Assembly (NCBI GenBank): GCA_903920005.1
Contig: CAIXKI010000098.1
Location: 1 to 50,265, forward strand
Length of the DNA stretch: 50,265 bases
Reading direction: 5' to 3'
Origin: an uncultured delta proteobacterium
GTDB lineage: Bacteria; Bdellovibrionota_C; UBA2361; OMII01
Below the pieces are notes generated by a model. It saw nothing but the letters and a program-made list of their open reading frames with translations, was not told the DNA's origin and ran no database searches. The position numbers and the translations under genes were made by a program. This document shows, piece by piece, positions 28,311 to 37,336 of this stretch; within the stretch, counting starts at the first letter, position 1, and every line of letters starts with the position of its first letter.

Positions 28311-29408
28311 ATGGTTGAGCTTTTTGTTTTGATTGTGAAGGTTATCTTTGTGATGAACCTGGCACTTGGGCTCGGTTCCCTCTGCACATGGCTTGAGCGA
28401 AAGGGGTCCGCGCTTATTCAAGATCGTGTTGGCGCGAATCGAGCGGGCGCTTTCATCGTATCCGCGAATCCGGTCATAAACGTACTTCTCGCGCCGGTCC
28501 GTATGATGGGATGGCTCGGTGTGATCGGTACCTTCATGTGCGATCCTATGAAGGGCATCTGGAAGGAGGATTTCATTCCTGAAGGGGCCTCAAAGTTTCT
28601 GCACGGTCTTGCGCCGATCGTTGCCGTATTGCCTATTATGTTGGCGTTCGCGGTGCTCCCGTTGGCCCCCGATTTCTACGCATGGGGATATTACATTCAT
28701 CCTAGGGTCGCTCCGATCGACGCAGGGCTCCTTTTTGTTTTGGCAATGGGGTCTGTAGCTGTGTACGGCATAGCGATCGCGGGATGGACTGGCAATAATA
28801 CGTTCTCGCTTCTCGGTTCTCTTCGCGCCGTAGCGCAGATGATCTCTTACGAGCTTCCGATGGGAATGGTCTTTGTTGCTCTGATCGTGGTGTACGGCAC
28901 GCTCGATGTATACAACATTGTTGAGGGGCAGCAGGAGCTGCTTTGGGGAGTGATTCCGAAGTGGGGTATCGTGATGCAGCCCGTTGGCTTCGTCATCCTT
29001 CTTCTGGCGGGAATGGCTGAGACAAAGCGCGGACCATTCGACCTCCCTGAAGCCGAATCTGAGCTGACCGCTGGGTATTTCACGGAGTACTCGGGCATGA
29101 AGTTCCTTCTCTTCTGGTTAGGAGAGTTCGCGGAGATCGCGCTTTTCGCGCTCTTGCTCGCGCTTCTCTTCTTTGGCGGATGGGATATTCCATGGGTAAC
29201 CCTTCCAAAGGGAGTGTGGTGGGCCGCTCTCCTCGGGCACATGGTATTAATGGCGAAGGTCGTCTTCTTCTGTGTGTTGCAGATTGTTATTCGATGGACC
29301 TTGCCGCGATTTCGATACGATCAACTTATGAACTTGGGGTGGAAGATGTTGTTGCCAATCAGCATCGCGAATCTCGTGGTAACGGCGGTAGCCAAGGTGA
29401 TGCTATGA
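28311..29408 (+). CDS. nuoH: NADH-quinone oxidoreductase subunit H (NuoH)
   Basis: A 365-residue, eight-TM membrane subunit that forms the quinone tunnel with NuoB and NuoD. The conserved cytosolic loop RKGSALIQDRVGANRAG is present; most family members have GPNR where this one has GANR. The GPFDLPEAESELTAGYFTEY loop, important for quinone binding, is intact. It starts seven bases after nuoG. nuoJ begins with an overlapping ATGA, and nuoI, which usually stands between H and J, is not there. Confidence 0.96.
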   Translation: MVELFVLIVKVIFVMNLALGLGSLCTWLERKGSALIQDRVGANRAGAFIVSANPVINVLLAPVRMMGWLGVIGTFMCDPMKGIWKEDFIPEGASKFLHGLAPIVAVLPIMLAFAVLPLAPDFYAWGYYIHPRVAPIDAGLLFVLAMGSVAVYGIAIAGWTGNNTFSLLGSLRAVAQMISYELPMGMVFVALIVVYGTLDVYNIVEGQQELLWGVIPKWGIVMQPVGFVILLLAGMAETKRGPFDLPEAESELTAGYFTEYSGMKFLLFWLGEFAEIALFALLLALLFFGGWDIPWVTLPKGVWWAALLGHMVLMAKVVFFCVLQIVIRWTLPRFRYDQLMNLGWKMLLPISIANLVVTAVAKVML

Positions 29409-29950
29409 GTTTTATAGGTTTCGTACTTTCAGCTGTCGCGGTCGCGTCAGCGCTTGGGGTAGTGATATTCCGCAATCCTCTTACAAGCGCATTCTCGCTG
29501 ATCATTAACCTCCTTGCGATGGCGGGATTATACGCGGCAATGGGAGCGCACTTTCTCGCGGTAACTCAGGTTGTTGTGTACGCCGGGGCCATCATGGTTC
29601 TTGTGCTCTTCGTGTTAATGCTTCTGAACCTGAAGTTTGAGTCGAAGCGTAGATTCGGCATCTTCAGGACCGCTGTAGCTGTTGCGGCGGGCGTTCTCAT
29701 GTTTGCCACTATCGTTCCACCGATTATGGCGCACTTCGATACGCTCTCCACCTTCACTCTGAGTGAAAATATGACGAAGTCTGAGGGAAGCGTTAAAGCG
29801 ATTGGCACAGAGCTGTACGGCAGATACATGGTTCAGTTTGAGCTTTCGTCCCTCGTGCTCCTGATTGGAGTTGTTGGCGCGGTAATGCTCGCAAAGAGAA
29901 AGACATCGCAGATAGGCCCGCGAGATGGTGCCGCTGGAGGAGCGCAATAA
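29405..29950 (+). CDS. nuoJ: NADH-quinone oxidoreductase subunit J (NuoJ)
   Basis: A 181-residue protein with five predicted TM helices. The family segment [19 protein letters not shown] is clear; its helix carries the pi-bulge region that couples quinone chemistry to the proton pumps. The start at 29405 overlaps the nuoH stop (ATGA). A longer upstream frame runs inside nuoH and is rejected. The stop overlaps the nuoK start by one base. Confidence 0.95.
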   Translation: MSFIGFVLSAVAVASALGVVIFRNPLTSAFSLIINLLAMAGLYAAMGAHFLAVTQVVVYAGAIMVLVLFVLMLLNLKFESKRRFGIFRTAVAVAAGVLMFATIVPPIMAHFDTLSTFTLSENMTKSEGSVKAIGTELYGRYMVQFELSSLVLLIGVVGAVMLAKRKTSQIGPRDGAAGGAQ

Positions 29951-30252
29951 TGGAACCCGTTATCTCATACATAGGTCTCTCCGCTCTGCTTTTTACCATC
30001 GGGGGGATAGGATTGTGCCTCCGGCGTAATGCGATCGTTCTCTTCATGTGCGTGGAGATGATGCTTAACGCTGTCAATCTCGCCTTCGTTACCTTCAGTA
30101 AGTTAGTGGGGAATCTTGATGGGCAGGTGGCGGTGTTTTTCGTAATGGTTATCGCCGCGGCTGAATCGGCCATCGGACTAGCGATTATCTTATCGGTTTT
30201 CCGAAGTGTCGCTTCGATCGAGACGACAGATTCGGCAGAGCTTAAGTGGTAG
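29950..30252 (+). CDS. nuoK: NADH-quinone oxidoreductase subunit K (NuoK)
   Basis: A 100-residue, three-TM subunit homologous to MrpC. The membrane glutamate in [13 protein letters not shown] corresponds to the essential Glu36 of E. coli NuoK, and a second acidic residue is in [11 protein letters not shown]. It forms part of the central hydrophilic axis of the membrane arm. It overlaps nuoJ by one base (TAATG). Confidence 0.96.
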   Translation: MEPVISYIGLSALLFTIGGIGLCLRRNAIVLFMCVEMMLNAVNLAFVTFSKLVGNLDGQVAVFFVMVIAAAESAIGLAIILSVFRSVASIETTDSAELKW

Positions 30253-30263
30253 GGAATAGAGAC

Positions 30264-32141
30264 ATGAATGATTCTCGTTTAGCACTCGTGGTTTTGGCTC
30301 CCTTAATCGGAGCGGTCCTGACCTACATTTTGGGAAAATCAAGCCAGAAAATTTCCGGCGTTATCGCTTCAGCTGCAGTGATTGTTTCTTTTCTCTGTGT
30401 TGGGTCGCTTTGGGCTGAGCTTCCAACGGCCGGTTCGTTTGGCGTCACGTTGAGTTCGTGGCTCTCGTTCGGTGGAATCAGCCTTCCCTTAGAATTGTAC
30501 TTTGACAAGTTATCGGCGGTAATGTGCCTCGTGGTAACTGGTATTGGCGCGCTTATTCACATCTACTCCATCGGATACATGGCTGAAGATGAGAGCCGTC
30601 CGAGATTCTTTTCATACCTAAACCTCTTCATTGCCGCGATGTTGGTGCTCGTCCTGGGCAAGTCTTTGCCTACAATCTTCATCGGATGGGAAGGGGTGGG
30701 ACTCTGTTCCTACCTTCTGATCGGCTTCTGGTATACCAACCCAGAATTCGCCTCCGCTGGTCGCAAAGCATTTGTGATGAATCGGATCGGCGACGTCGGG
30801 TTTATCGTAGCGATGGCCGTTCTCTACCACTCCTGTGGTTCGCTTGATATTACGGTTCTTGGCAAGCCTGAGATTCTGGCTCGAATTCCGGCGGAACTTG
30901 GGTTCATCGCAGGTATCGCTCTCTTTGTCGCCGCGACTGGAAAGTCCGCGCAGTTGCCGCTCTTTACATGGCTTCCGGACGCGATGGCCGGACCTACACC
31001 GGTCTCCGCGCTCATTCACGCGGCAACGATGGTTACCGCTGGTGTGTATCTCATGGCGAGGATGCACGGTGTTGTTGAACTCGATTCGGCTGTGCCAGCG
31101 GTGATCCTTTGGACCGCGCTCGCGACCTCCGCAATAGCCGCGATCATCGCGATGAGTCAGAACGACATCAAGAAGGTGTTGGCGTACTCAACGGTGAGTC
31201 AGCTCGGTTTTATGTTCATCGCGGTGGGAGTTGGGGCATACGGATTCGCGCTCTTTCACGTCGTAACACACGCGTTCTTTAAAGCGTGCCTTTTCCTCAG
31301 TGCGGGTTCCGTCATTCACGGGTGCCATCACGAGCAAGATATGCGTCGAATGGGCGGCTTGGCGAAGAGTATGCCGCTGACCTGTTTCGCGTATGGTGTG
31401 TCTACTATCGCTATCGCGGGCATCCCGCCGTTCTCAGGATACTTTTCTAAGCATGGCATTCTTGATGCTATTCCGCTGACGGGTAATTCATACCTTCAGC
31501 CGTGGCTCGGAGTGATAGGTTTGATCGCTACTGGCATCACGGTGCTTACAGCTTTCTATATGTTCCGATCCTTTATCTTGACCTTCATGGGAGAGTATCG
31601 AGGCCACGAACATCCACACGAGGCTCCGATGGTCATGACCGCGCCGGTGTTGATGCTCGCGGTGCTTGCGGTTGTTGGGGGAGCCTTTCTTAGTCCCATC
31701 TTTTTGCCGTACCTGACTGGACCTCTTCCGAAAGTTGCTCATCACGCTGCCACGCATCCAGGGATACTTGGCTATATACTCGGATCCCTTCCTGCATTGG
31801 TGGGCATAGCGGCCGCGTTCTGGCTCTTTCTTATCAGCCCGGCGGCGAAGGAGTTCTTCCGAAAGGTATTTTTGCCGGTTGGAAAGTTATCGGAAGGAAA
31901 GTTCTTTGTTGACGAAATATATGAAATTTCTGTGCTTACTCCTCTTCAAAAAGTCTCAAATGTTTCGGGTAGGATCATTGATCAGTCGTTCTTTCTAGGT
32001 GGAGGTGAGGCGCTCGGTAAGATAAGTAGAGCTCTAGGGGAGCTCACCGCGCGCGTCACAACTGGGCAAGTTGGCACGTACGTTCTTTTCATGTTTTGCG
32101 CGGCAGCGCTGTTTGTTTATTTCTTTCTCCCGGTGAGGTAG
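30264..32141 (+). CDS. nuoL: NADH-quinone oxidoreductase subunit L (NuoL)
   Basis: A 625-residue antiporter-like subunit at the far end of the membrane arm. It shows the proton_antipo core (STVSQLGFMFIAVGVGAYG, then HVVTHAFFKACLFL) with the lysines and histidines of the proton path. The entry glutamate is in FIGWEGVGLCSYLL. The long lateral helix region near the C-terminus is present. The start at 30264 follows GGGAATAGAG; an in-frame upstream start would add six residues. Four bases separate it from nuoM. Confidence 0.96.
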   Translation: MNDSRLALVVLAPLIGAVLTYILGKSSQKISGVIASAAVIVSFLCVGSLWAELPTAGSFGVTLSSWLSFGGISLPLELYFDKLSAVMCLVVTGIGALIHIYSIGYMAEDESRPRFFSYLNLFIAAMLVLVLGKSLPTIFIGWEGVGLCSYLLIGFWYTNPEFASAGRKAFVMNRIGDVGFIVAMAVLYHSCGSLDITVLGKPEILARIPAELGFIAGIALFVAATGKSAQLPLFTWLPDAMAGPTPVSALIHAATMVTAGVYLMARMHGVVELDSAVPAVILWTALATSAIAAIIAMSQNDIKKVLAYSTVSQLGFMFIAVGVGAYGFALFHVVTHAFFKACLFLSAGSVIHGCHHEQDMRRMGGLAKSMPLTCFAYGVSTIAIAGIPPFSGYFSKHGILDAIPLTGNSYLQPWLGVIGLIATGITVLTAFYMFRSFILTFMGEYRGHEHPHEAPMVMTAPVLMLAVLAVVGGAFLSPIFLPYLTGPLPKVAHHAATHPGILGYILGSLPALVGIAAAFWLFLISPAAKEFFRKVFLPVGKLSEGKFFVDEIYEISVLTPLQKVSNVSGRIIDQSFFLGGGEALGKISRALGELTARVTTGQVGTYVLFMFCAAALFVYFFLPVR

Positions 32142-32145
32142 TCCG

Positions 32146-33696
32146 ATGCCAATAGCGTGGCCTCCATTAAGCTCTTTAATCATCATCCCGGCGGTAGGTG
32201 CTTTGGGATGCTGTGCTCCGTTCTTCTCAAAGAAAATGGATCCGAACGGTAAGCTCTCTCGACTCTGGTCGATAGGTATAGCGATTCTTACCCTCGTTGT
32301 TCTCGCGGCTCTTGCTCGTGGGGCTACAATAGCGCCGGGTTCCGTGCTTGCTCTGGAGGAGGCGCGTAGTTGGATTCCGTCCCTCGGTATCTCCTATCAT
32401 CTAGAGCTTGATGGGCTCTCTTTCGCCTTCTGTCTTCTTACCGCGATTATTTCGCTTGCCGTAATTGCATGGTCAGCAAAACCGCAAAGTGCTGGGGCAG
32501 GGTGGTATTCGTTGCTTCTCCTGGGAGAGGCGCTGGTCATGGGCGCGTTTCTAGCCACAGATCTCGTGCTCTTCTATGTTTTTTTTGAGGCGATGCTCTT
32601 ACCAGTGCTTGGAGCGATGGCGTTGTGGGGCGGGCCGAAACGCTTGAATGCCGCTCTCAAGTTCTTGGTGTACACGATGGCTGGTTCGGCTCTCATGTTC
32701 CTTTCGATTTTGTACCTTGGGTGGCTCGGAAACTCATCAGCTCCAGGTGTTGTCGATGCCTTTAGTTTCGAGATTACAAACCTCGCCAGTAAGAGGCTTC
32801 TCAATAACAGTCAGGAGATGATCCTCGGTATCGCGTTTCTCTTAGCCTTCGCTATCAAAACGCCTATCGTTCCGTTTCATGGTTGGTTGCCTGATACGTA
32901 TCGTGAAGCTCCTCACGGGGTGGCTGCGTTTACCGCGGCTCTGCTCGGGAAGGTCGGTATCTACGCGATCCTTCGGTTTATGTGGCCGCTCTTTCCGACA
33001 TTCATGGTGGAGGCTGGTCCTTATATCGCGGCGCTCGGCGCGGTATCGGTAGTATTCGGAGCGCTTGTGGCGATGGCCCAGAGGGATATTCGCTCACTTC
33101 TCGCTTATTCGTCGATCTCGCATCTCGGATTCTGTGTCTTAGGTCTCGCCAGCCTCTCTTCGATGGCGATGACGGGGTCTATATTCCTCGCCTTTAGCCA
33201 CGGAATCATTACCGCGGCGCTGTTCCTTACGTTCGGCATGATTATTGATCGTCAAGGTGTCCGAGATTTCGACAGCCTCGGTGGTCTCGCGAAGGTGGTG
33301 CCCGTATCGGCATTCTTCCTGATGGTGTTCAGCGTAGCCGCGGTGGCGCTTCCCCTTACAAGTAGCTTTGTAGGCGAGTTCTTGATCCTCATGGGTTCAT
33401 GGAAGGCATTTCCACAGTGGACCTCTCTAGCGCTTATCGGAGTTGTGCTCGGCGCGGTGTATACCTTGACCGCGTATTTAAAGACCATGTTCGGCGGAAT
33501 GCGTGCGTCAACCCCAGCGCTCGGTCGTGATATCAGGGGATGCGACGCGATGATCCTTACGGCGCTCGCCGCGATCGTGGTAGCTCTTGGAGTTTTTCCA
33601 GGGAGACTTCTCGACACTATCTCCTCGGCGGTCCCCATGCAGGCCGCAGGCTCAGAGGTCGCTGATAACAATTTAGGTCAAGGATTCGTAAGGTAA
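32146..33696 (+). CDS. nuoM: NADH-quinone oxidoreductase subunit M (NuoM)
   Basis: A 516-residue antiporter-like subunit with about 14 TM helices. The essential glutamate lies in FYVFFEAMLLPV. The lysine segment FHGWLPDTYREAPHG is conserved, followed by LAYSSISHLGFCVLG. It forms one of the three proton channels of the membrane arm. The gene is separated from nuoN by five bases. Confidence 0.96.
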   Translation: MPIAWPPLSSLIIIPAVGALGCCAPFFSKKMDPNGKLSRLWSIGIAILTLVVLAALARGATIAPGSVLALEEARSWIPSLGISYHLELDGLSFAFCLLTAIISLAVIAWSAKPQSAGAGWYSLLLLGEALVMGAFLATDLVLFYVFFEAMLLPVLGAMALWGGPKRLNAALKFLVYTMAGSALMFLSILYLGWLGNSSAPGVVDAFSFEITNLASKRLLNNSQEMILGIAFLLAFAIKTPIVPFHGWLPDTYREAPHGVAAFTAALLGKVGIYAILRFMWPLFPTFMVEAGPYIAALGAVSVVFGALVAMAQRDIRSLLAYSSISHLGFCVLGLASLSSMAMTGSIFLAFSHGIITAALFLTFGMIIDRQGVRDFDSLGGLAKVVPVSAFFLMVFSVAAVALPLTSSFVGEFLILMGSWKAFPQWTSLALIGVVLGAVYTLTAYLKTMFGGMRASTPALGRDIRGCDAMILTALAAIVVALGVFPGRLLDTISSAVPMQAAGSEVADNNLGQGFVR

Positions 33697-33701
33697 TCAC
33701 C

Positions 33702-35114
33702 ATGAGTGCTCTTGCTCCATTCGCTCCGATTCTCACTCTTTCGTTGGGTAGCCTTGGGTACCTGGTGTCAGGCAAGCTCCTTGAGTCGAACAAGAGCTCT
33801 TCGCTTTTCGCGATGGCGCTCATCGGTATCGCCGCCTATTTAACCTTTGGCCTAGTTCCATCATCGATAGCGATTGAACACGGACTTATCGTTAATTCGT
33901 TTACGCGGTTCTTCGGTGCTCTCGCGTGTATCGGAGCCTTACTCAGTATCGTCGCTACGTCCGGATCTGTGGGAGGCGAGAAGATAGGGATGCTACGGGA
34001 GTATTACTTCCTGATGATCACCTCTCTGTGTGGCGCTTTGGTGATGATCTATGCTTCCGATTTTCTCACTCTCTTTATCGGAATAGAGGTCGCCTCTCTT
34101 GCCCTCTATTGTTTGTGCGGGGCGCAGGTCACCAAGAGAGCCTCGTCAGAGGCTTCTTTGAAGTACTTCCTTCTTGGATGCGTAAGCTCCGCCTTTATGT
34201 TGTACGGCATCGCCCTTTGGTACGGCGCTACGGGAACATTGATGATATCCAAGATTCCGTCATCGGCCGGAACGATAGCGATTGTTTCATTCCTTTTCAT
34301 GATTGTGGGGTTGGCGTTTAAGTTGGGATTAGCTCCCTTTCACTTCTGGGTGCCGGATGTATATCAAGGCGCTCCAACGTCAGTGACGACTTTCATGAGT
34401 TGTGTGATTAAAGTAGCGGCTTTCGCGGCGCTCTTTAAAGTGACCCTTTCGGCCTTCTTTCTTCCAAATGAGTGGTCAGTTGGAGTTCTCTGGGTTATCG
34501 CGGTGCTCGCCATGACGATAGGTAATTTGGCCGCGCTCCAGCAGAGGAGTGTTAAGCGATTACTCGCGTACTCAAGCGTCGCTCAAGCAGGATATATGAT
34601 GATAGGGTTGGTAGCTCTCCAAAACGATCCGAGCGTTCTCGCGTCGTCGGTATTCTACTTGGTGTCGTATTGCGCCATGACTATCGGCGCGTTTAGTGTG
34701 CTCTCGGCTGTCGGTCCTGATGCTGACGATCTGCAAGATCTCAAGGGGCTTGTGAAGCGAAGTCCATTCCTAGCGATATGTATGACGCTCTTCTTCCTTG
34801 GTCTTGCGGGGCTTCCTCCAAGCTTGGCTGGTTTGATGGGTAAGGTATACCTTTTCTCTGGCGCCCTTGCGTCGGGCTGTTACGGACTCGCAATTGTCGC
34901 GGTCTTAAACTCCGCTCTCGCGTGTGCGTACTACTTTCGTGTTCCGGCAGCGATGTTGTTTCAGCCGCCGGCCACGGAAATAAGGGTTTCAGTGACGCCG
35001 CAGGCCGTGGTATCGATTGCGGTGTGTGCTATTGCGGTGGTAGGGCTTGGTGTATATCCGGAGCCATTACTAAAGGCTGTGGAGGCCGTAGCAGCTGTTT
35101 TGCTAGCTCGGTAG
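33702..35114 (+). CDS. nuoN: NADH-quinone oxidoreductase subunit N (NuoN)
   Basis: A 470-residue antiporter-like subunit. Typical segments are LFIGIEVASLALYCL with the conserved Glu, APFHFWVPDVYQGAPTSVT, and LLAYSSVAQAGYMMIGL. It is the third pump channel, next to NuoK. It is the last gene of the nuo run. No terminator is clear in the 81 bases before the next gene. Confidence 0.96.
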   Translation: MSALAPFAPILTLSLGSLGYLVSGKLLESNKSSSLFAMALIGIAAYLTFGLVPSSIAIEHGLIVNSFTRFFGALACIGALLSIVATSGSVGGEKIGMLREYYFLMITSLCGALVMIYASDFLTLFIGIEVASLALYCLCGAQVTKRASSEASLKYFLLGCVSSAFMLYGIALWYGATGTLMISKIPSSAGTIAIVSFLFMIVGLAFKLGLAPFHFWVPDVYQGAPTSVTTFMSCVIKVAAFAALFKVTLSAFFLPNEWSVGVLWVIAVLAMTIGNLAALQQRSVKRLLAYSSVAQAGYMMIGLVALQNDPSVLASSVFYLVSYCAMTIGAFSVLSAVGPDADDLQDLKGLVKRSPFLAICMTLFFLGLAGLPPSLAGLMGKVYLFSGALASGCYGLAIVAVLNSALACAYYFRVPAAMLFQPPATEIRVSVTPQAVVSIAVCAIAVVGLGVYPEPLLKAVEAVAAVLLAR

Positions 35115-35195
35115 TTCCAGCCATTGTATCGAAATGCACGACGGTACTTTTTCATCGACCTGTCAGCGAACATACGCCTGTTGAAGGAGCTTTAC

Positions 35196-35522
35196 ATGTT
35201 TTCAAATACTCTTCGTGTGTGTTTTTTTATGCTAACCCTCGGCCTGATTGGATGTGGTGATGGCGGTTCCGGAGATGGACTCTGGGACGAGGAGGAGAAA
35301 AATGCGGCGATAGAGCTTTCTACCTCATGCGTTCCCACCGAAAGTAAGTATCAAGATTATCAACCTCCGGCTGGATGTGAGTGCGCTGCGAGTTGGTCGT
35401 ACCACGGATACGAATACTGTGGTGTTTGTGGAAAACCTGATTTCGACTCGCGTGGCCCGTGGTGTAAGACAAATGGCCCTTGTGGGGATAAGACTTGGGC
35501 TTACTGTACTTTACCTTCTTAA
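35196..35522 (+). CDS. Small Cys-rich lipoprotein
   Basis: A 108-residue product with a type II signal peptide ending in LIGC (Cys about residue 19), followed by a Gly/Asp-rich linker. The mature domain contains eight further cysteines, an even number that suggests four disulfides in an extracytoplasmic setting. Aromatic residues are frequent (SWSYHGYEYC, TWAYC). No family is recognised. The start at 35196 is supported by GAAGGAG at 35183-35189; an in-frame ATG at 35124 would put 24 residues before the signal peptide. It follows nuoN by 81 bases. Confidence 0.78.
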   Translation: MFSNTLRVCFFMLTLGLIGCGDGGSGDGLWDEEEKNAAIELSTSCVPTESKYQDYQPPAGCECAASWSYHGYEYCGVCGKPDFDSRGPWCKTNGPCGDKTWAYCTLPS

Positions 35523-35530
35523 TTCGGCGC

Positions 35531-35659
35531 GGACCCCACGGTCCTGACGGGTTGCGGCAAGCCGGCTAGGCCGCCGGCCCTCCAGATACGACCATTGGGG
35601 GTTAGAACGAATCGCATAATTATCGAGGGGGCGAATGGAGTGGTGGCGGCCTCGGCCGC
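35531..35659. other. GC-rich structured gap between convergent genes
   Basis: Three GC-rich inverted repeats lie between the Cys-rich lipoprotein and TPR genes. They are GGACC/GGTCC (35531-35535/35540-35544), GCCGGC/GCCGGC (35561-35566/35573-35578) and GCGGCC/GGCCGC (35646-35651/35654-35659). None has a T run on either strand, so they are not typical intrinsic terminators. They may still slow convergent transcripts. No gene is supported here. Confidence 0.4.
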
Positions 35660-35694
35660 ATGTACGACGGTCGTTGGGAACGATTTCCTCAGGA

Positions 35695-36186
35695 TTAACG
35701 CGGCTGATTGTCTGAAAGCGTTAGCCATTGGAGAACGGCCTTTCCCTCTCGAGAGAGCTGTTCTGGTGCAACGTCTTTGAGAATCTTCAAAGCAGATTCC
35801 TTATCCCCACTCAATGTATAGGTCGCCGCGAGCTCCTCTTTGACTCGCGGGTCTGTTGGTAAGAGCTCTTCCGCTTGAGTGAGGTAGTGCCGAGCGGCCG
35901 AGGCATCGCTTTTTTTAAGAAAACACCGACCAAGCAGAAGGTAGCTCTCGCCAAGGAGTTCTAATCGCGGACCTGCAAGGGTTTGTAGAGCGAGAGCTTC
36001 AGCGTATGCGCGGGCTATATTTTCACGAGCGAGCGATTCCTCCGCCAGTCGCCTGCGTCCCCCGATCCAATTGGGGAATCGTTGGATCAGGGAGAGGAGC
36101 TCGTGCTCGCTATCATGAGAACCATGAGGCCTTACAGACCAGAGAAGCTCTAGTCCTGTATTTCTAATACGTTCGAACAGTCCCAC
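35695..36186 (-). CDS. TPR-repeat protein
   Basis: A 163-residue soluble protein. Two to three tetratricopeptide repeats are readable: LLGESYLLLGRCFLKKSDASAARHYLTQAEEL and the following VKEELAATYTLSGDKESALKIL (each given from residues about 85-140). TPR arrays are protein-protein interaction scaffolds. No signal peptide is seen. The small membrane-anchored gene 36205-36480 lies 18 bases upstream on the same strand, so the two probably form a little operon and may act together at the membrane. Specific function is unknown. Confidence 0.75.
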   Translation of the reverse strand: MGLFERIRNTGLELLWSVRPHGSHDSEHELLSLIQRFPNWIGGRRRLAEESLARENIARAYAEALALQTLAGPRLELLGESYLLLGRCFLKKSDASAARHYLTQAEELLPTDPRVKEELAATYTLSGDKESALKILKDVAPEQLSREGKAVLQWLTLSDNQPR

Positions 36187-36204
36187 GCCGTATGAAGGGG
36201 CGTT

Positions 36205-36480
36205 TTAGTGAGAAGCTTCGTGAGAGTCGATGCCAGAGTTGGACTCTGCTTCGATCGTCAACGTGAGCTTCTGTCGGTCATCTGTCACACGAGAAGGGAG
36301 GGATGATTGAGCAACTCGAAGCTCTTTCATTTGCTCCGCGAATGCTTTATCGCGAGCTTGAGCACCGCCCATGACGGTGTTGTCCGCCCAAAAGAGGAAT
36401 GTGCATAGAGCAAGCGCCGCTGCCCCCGCACAAAGGAGCCATGTAATTCCGCCCTGAGCTTCGCTAGTGTTGGTTTCCAT
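36205..36480 (-). CDS. Small single-TM protein
   Basis: A 91-residue product starting at METNTSEAQ, preceded by AGGT about nine bases upstream. One TM helix spans about residues 12-32 (WLLCAGAAALALCTFLFWA). The remaining 60 residues are hydrophilic, with a short helix (AEQMKELRVAQ), so a bitopic protein is likely. Topology is not certain. It is the upstream member of a two-gene minus-strand unit with the TPR protein. No family is recognised. Confidence 0.6.
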   Translation of the reverse strand: METNTSEAQGGITWLLCAGAAALALCTFLFWADNTVMGGAQARDKAFAEQMKELRVAQSSLPSRVTDDRQKLTLTIEAESNSGIDSHEASH

Positions 36481-36754
36481 AAGTGACCTATCTTTCTGAA
36501 AGTGCACGGAGTGTATACCTCATAGTGCCGTTCCGGCAAGGCTCTTCCATGCGACGTTTTTATCCATGAAGCGAGGGGTGGCGGGCAAATAAATACTGTA
36601 AAACCAGATGCTTGGTGTTGTCTGGACAGGAGATCTGTAATCTCCTTACCAAGAAGCGTACTCTGTAGGGACACACCCTTGAGTCAGAGCCCTGGTATGC
36701 GTACTCTTATGGGCCCCCTAAAAAGGGTAGCGGTAGTATAAGGAACCTGCGCTT

Positions 36755-37324
36755 ATGATGTTATCAGATGAGGATATTAAGAATGTAATTAATCGGGGCG
36801 ATCTTAAGATTTCTCCGTATTCCTCCAAGTGGGTGCGCTCCTCCGGAATAGTCATGCACCTTGGCGCGGAGCTTTTGAAGCCCCGCGCGGGATACGTGGT
36901 TGACGTAACGAAGCCGGAGCCGCCTCCTTACGACCTTATCACTATCACCCAAGAGAAGCCGTACTTGCTTCAACCAGGAGAGTTTCTCCTCGGACACACC
37001 TATCAGAGTGTCACCGTCGGCTCAAATTTGGGATTCATGATAGAGGGTCGCAGCACGCTCGCTCGTGTTGGGCTCACGATCGTGCAAACCGCGATGATGG
37101 TGTATCCAGGACATCGGGATCGTCCAGTTACCCTGGAGCTTGCTAACCACGGTCCGAATCCGATCCTCTTGTATCCAAAGATGAAGATCGCTCGTGTGGT
37201 GCTTTTCGAGTTAAAGAGCCCGAGCAGGGAGAACTACGATGATAGGGGCAAGTATCGCATTCAACAGTCGGTAGGGTTGCCAATCTTTAATAACGAGCTC
37301 ATGAGTGACGATGAGCTTGAATAG
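36755..37324 (+). CDS. dcd: dCTP deaminase / dUTPase-family protein
   Basis: The 189-residue protein matches the trimeric Dcd/Dut beta-fold. The triphosphate-binding segment IEGRSTLARVGLTI supplies S100 and R104. The catalytic Glu128 is in VTLELANHG, the position used by Dcd. Dcd converts dCTP to dUTP for thymidylate synthesis; bifunctional relatives go straight to dUMP. The usual D-P-G-(F/Y/W) string before the catalytic Glu is YPGHRD here, so the activity may be altered. It begins 12 bases before the nucleotidyltransferase gene and may be cotranscribed with it. Confidence 0.85.
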   Translation: MMLSDEDIKNVINRGDLKISPYSSKWVRSSGIVMHLGAELLKPRAGYVVDVTKPEPPPYDLITITQEKPYLLQPGEFLLGHTYQSVTVGSNLGFMIEGRSTLARVGLTIVQTAMMVYPGHRDRPVTLELANHGPNPILLYPKMKIARVVLFELKSPSRENYDDRGKYRIQQSVGLPIFNNELMSDDELE

Positions 37325-37336
37325 GGGTCTCCGCGC

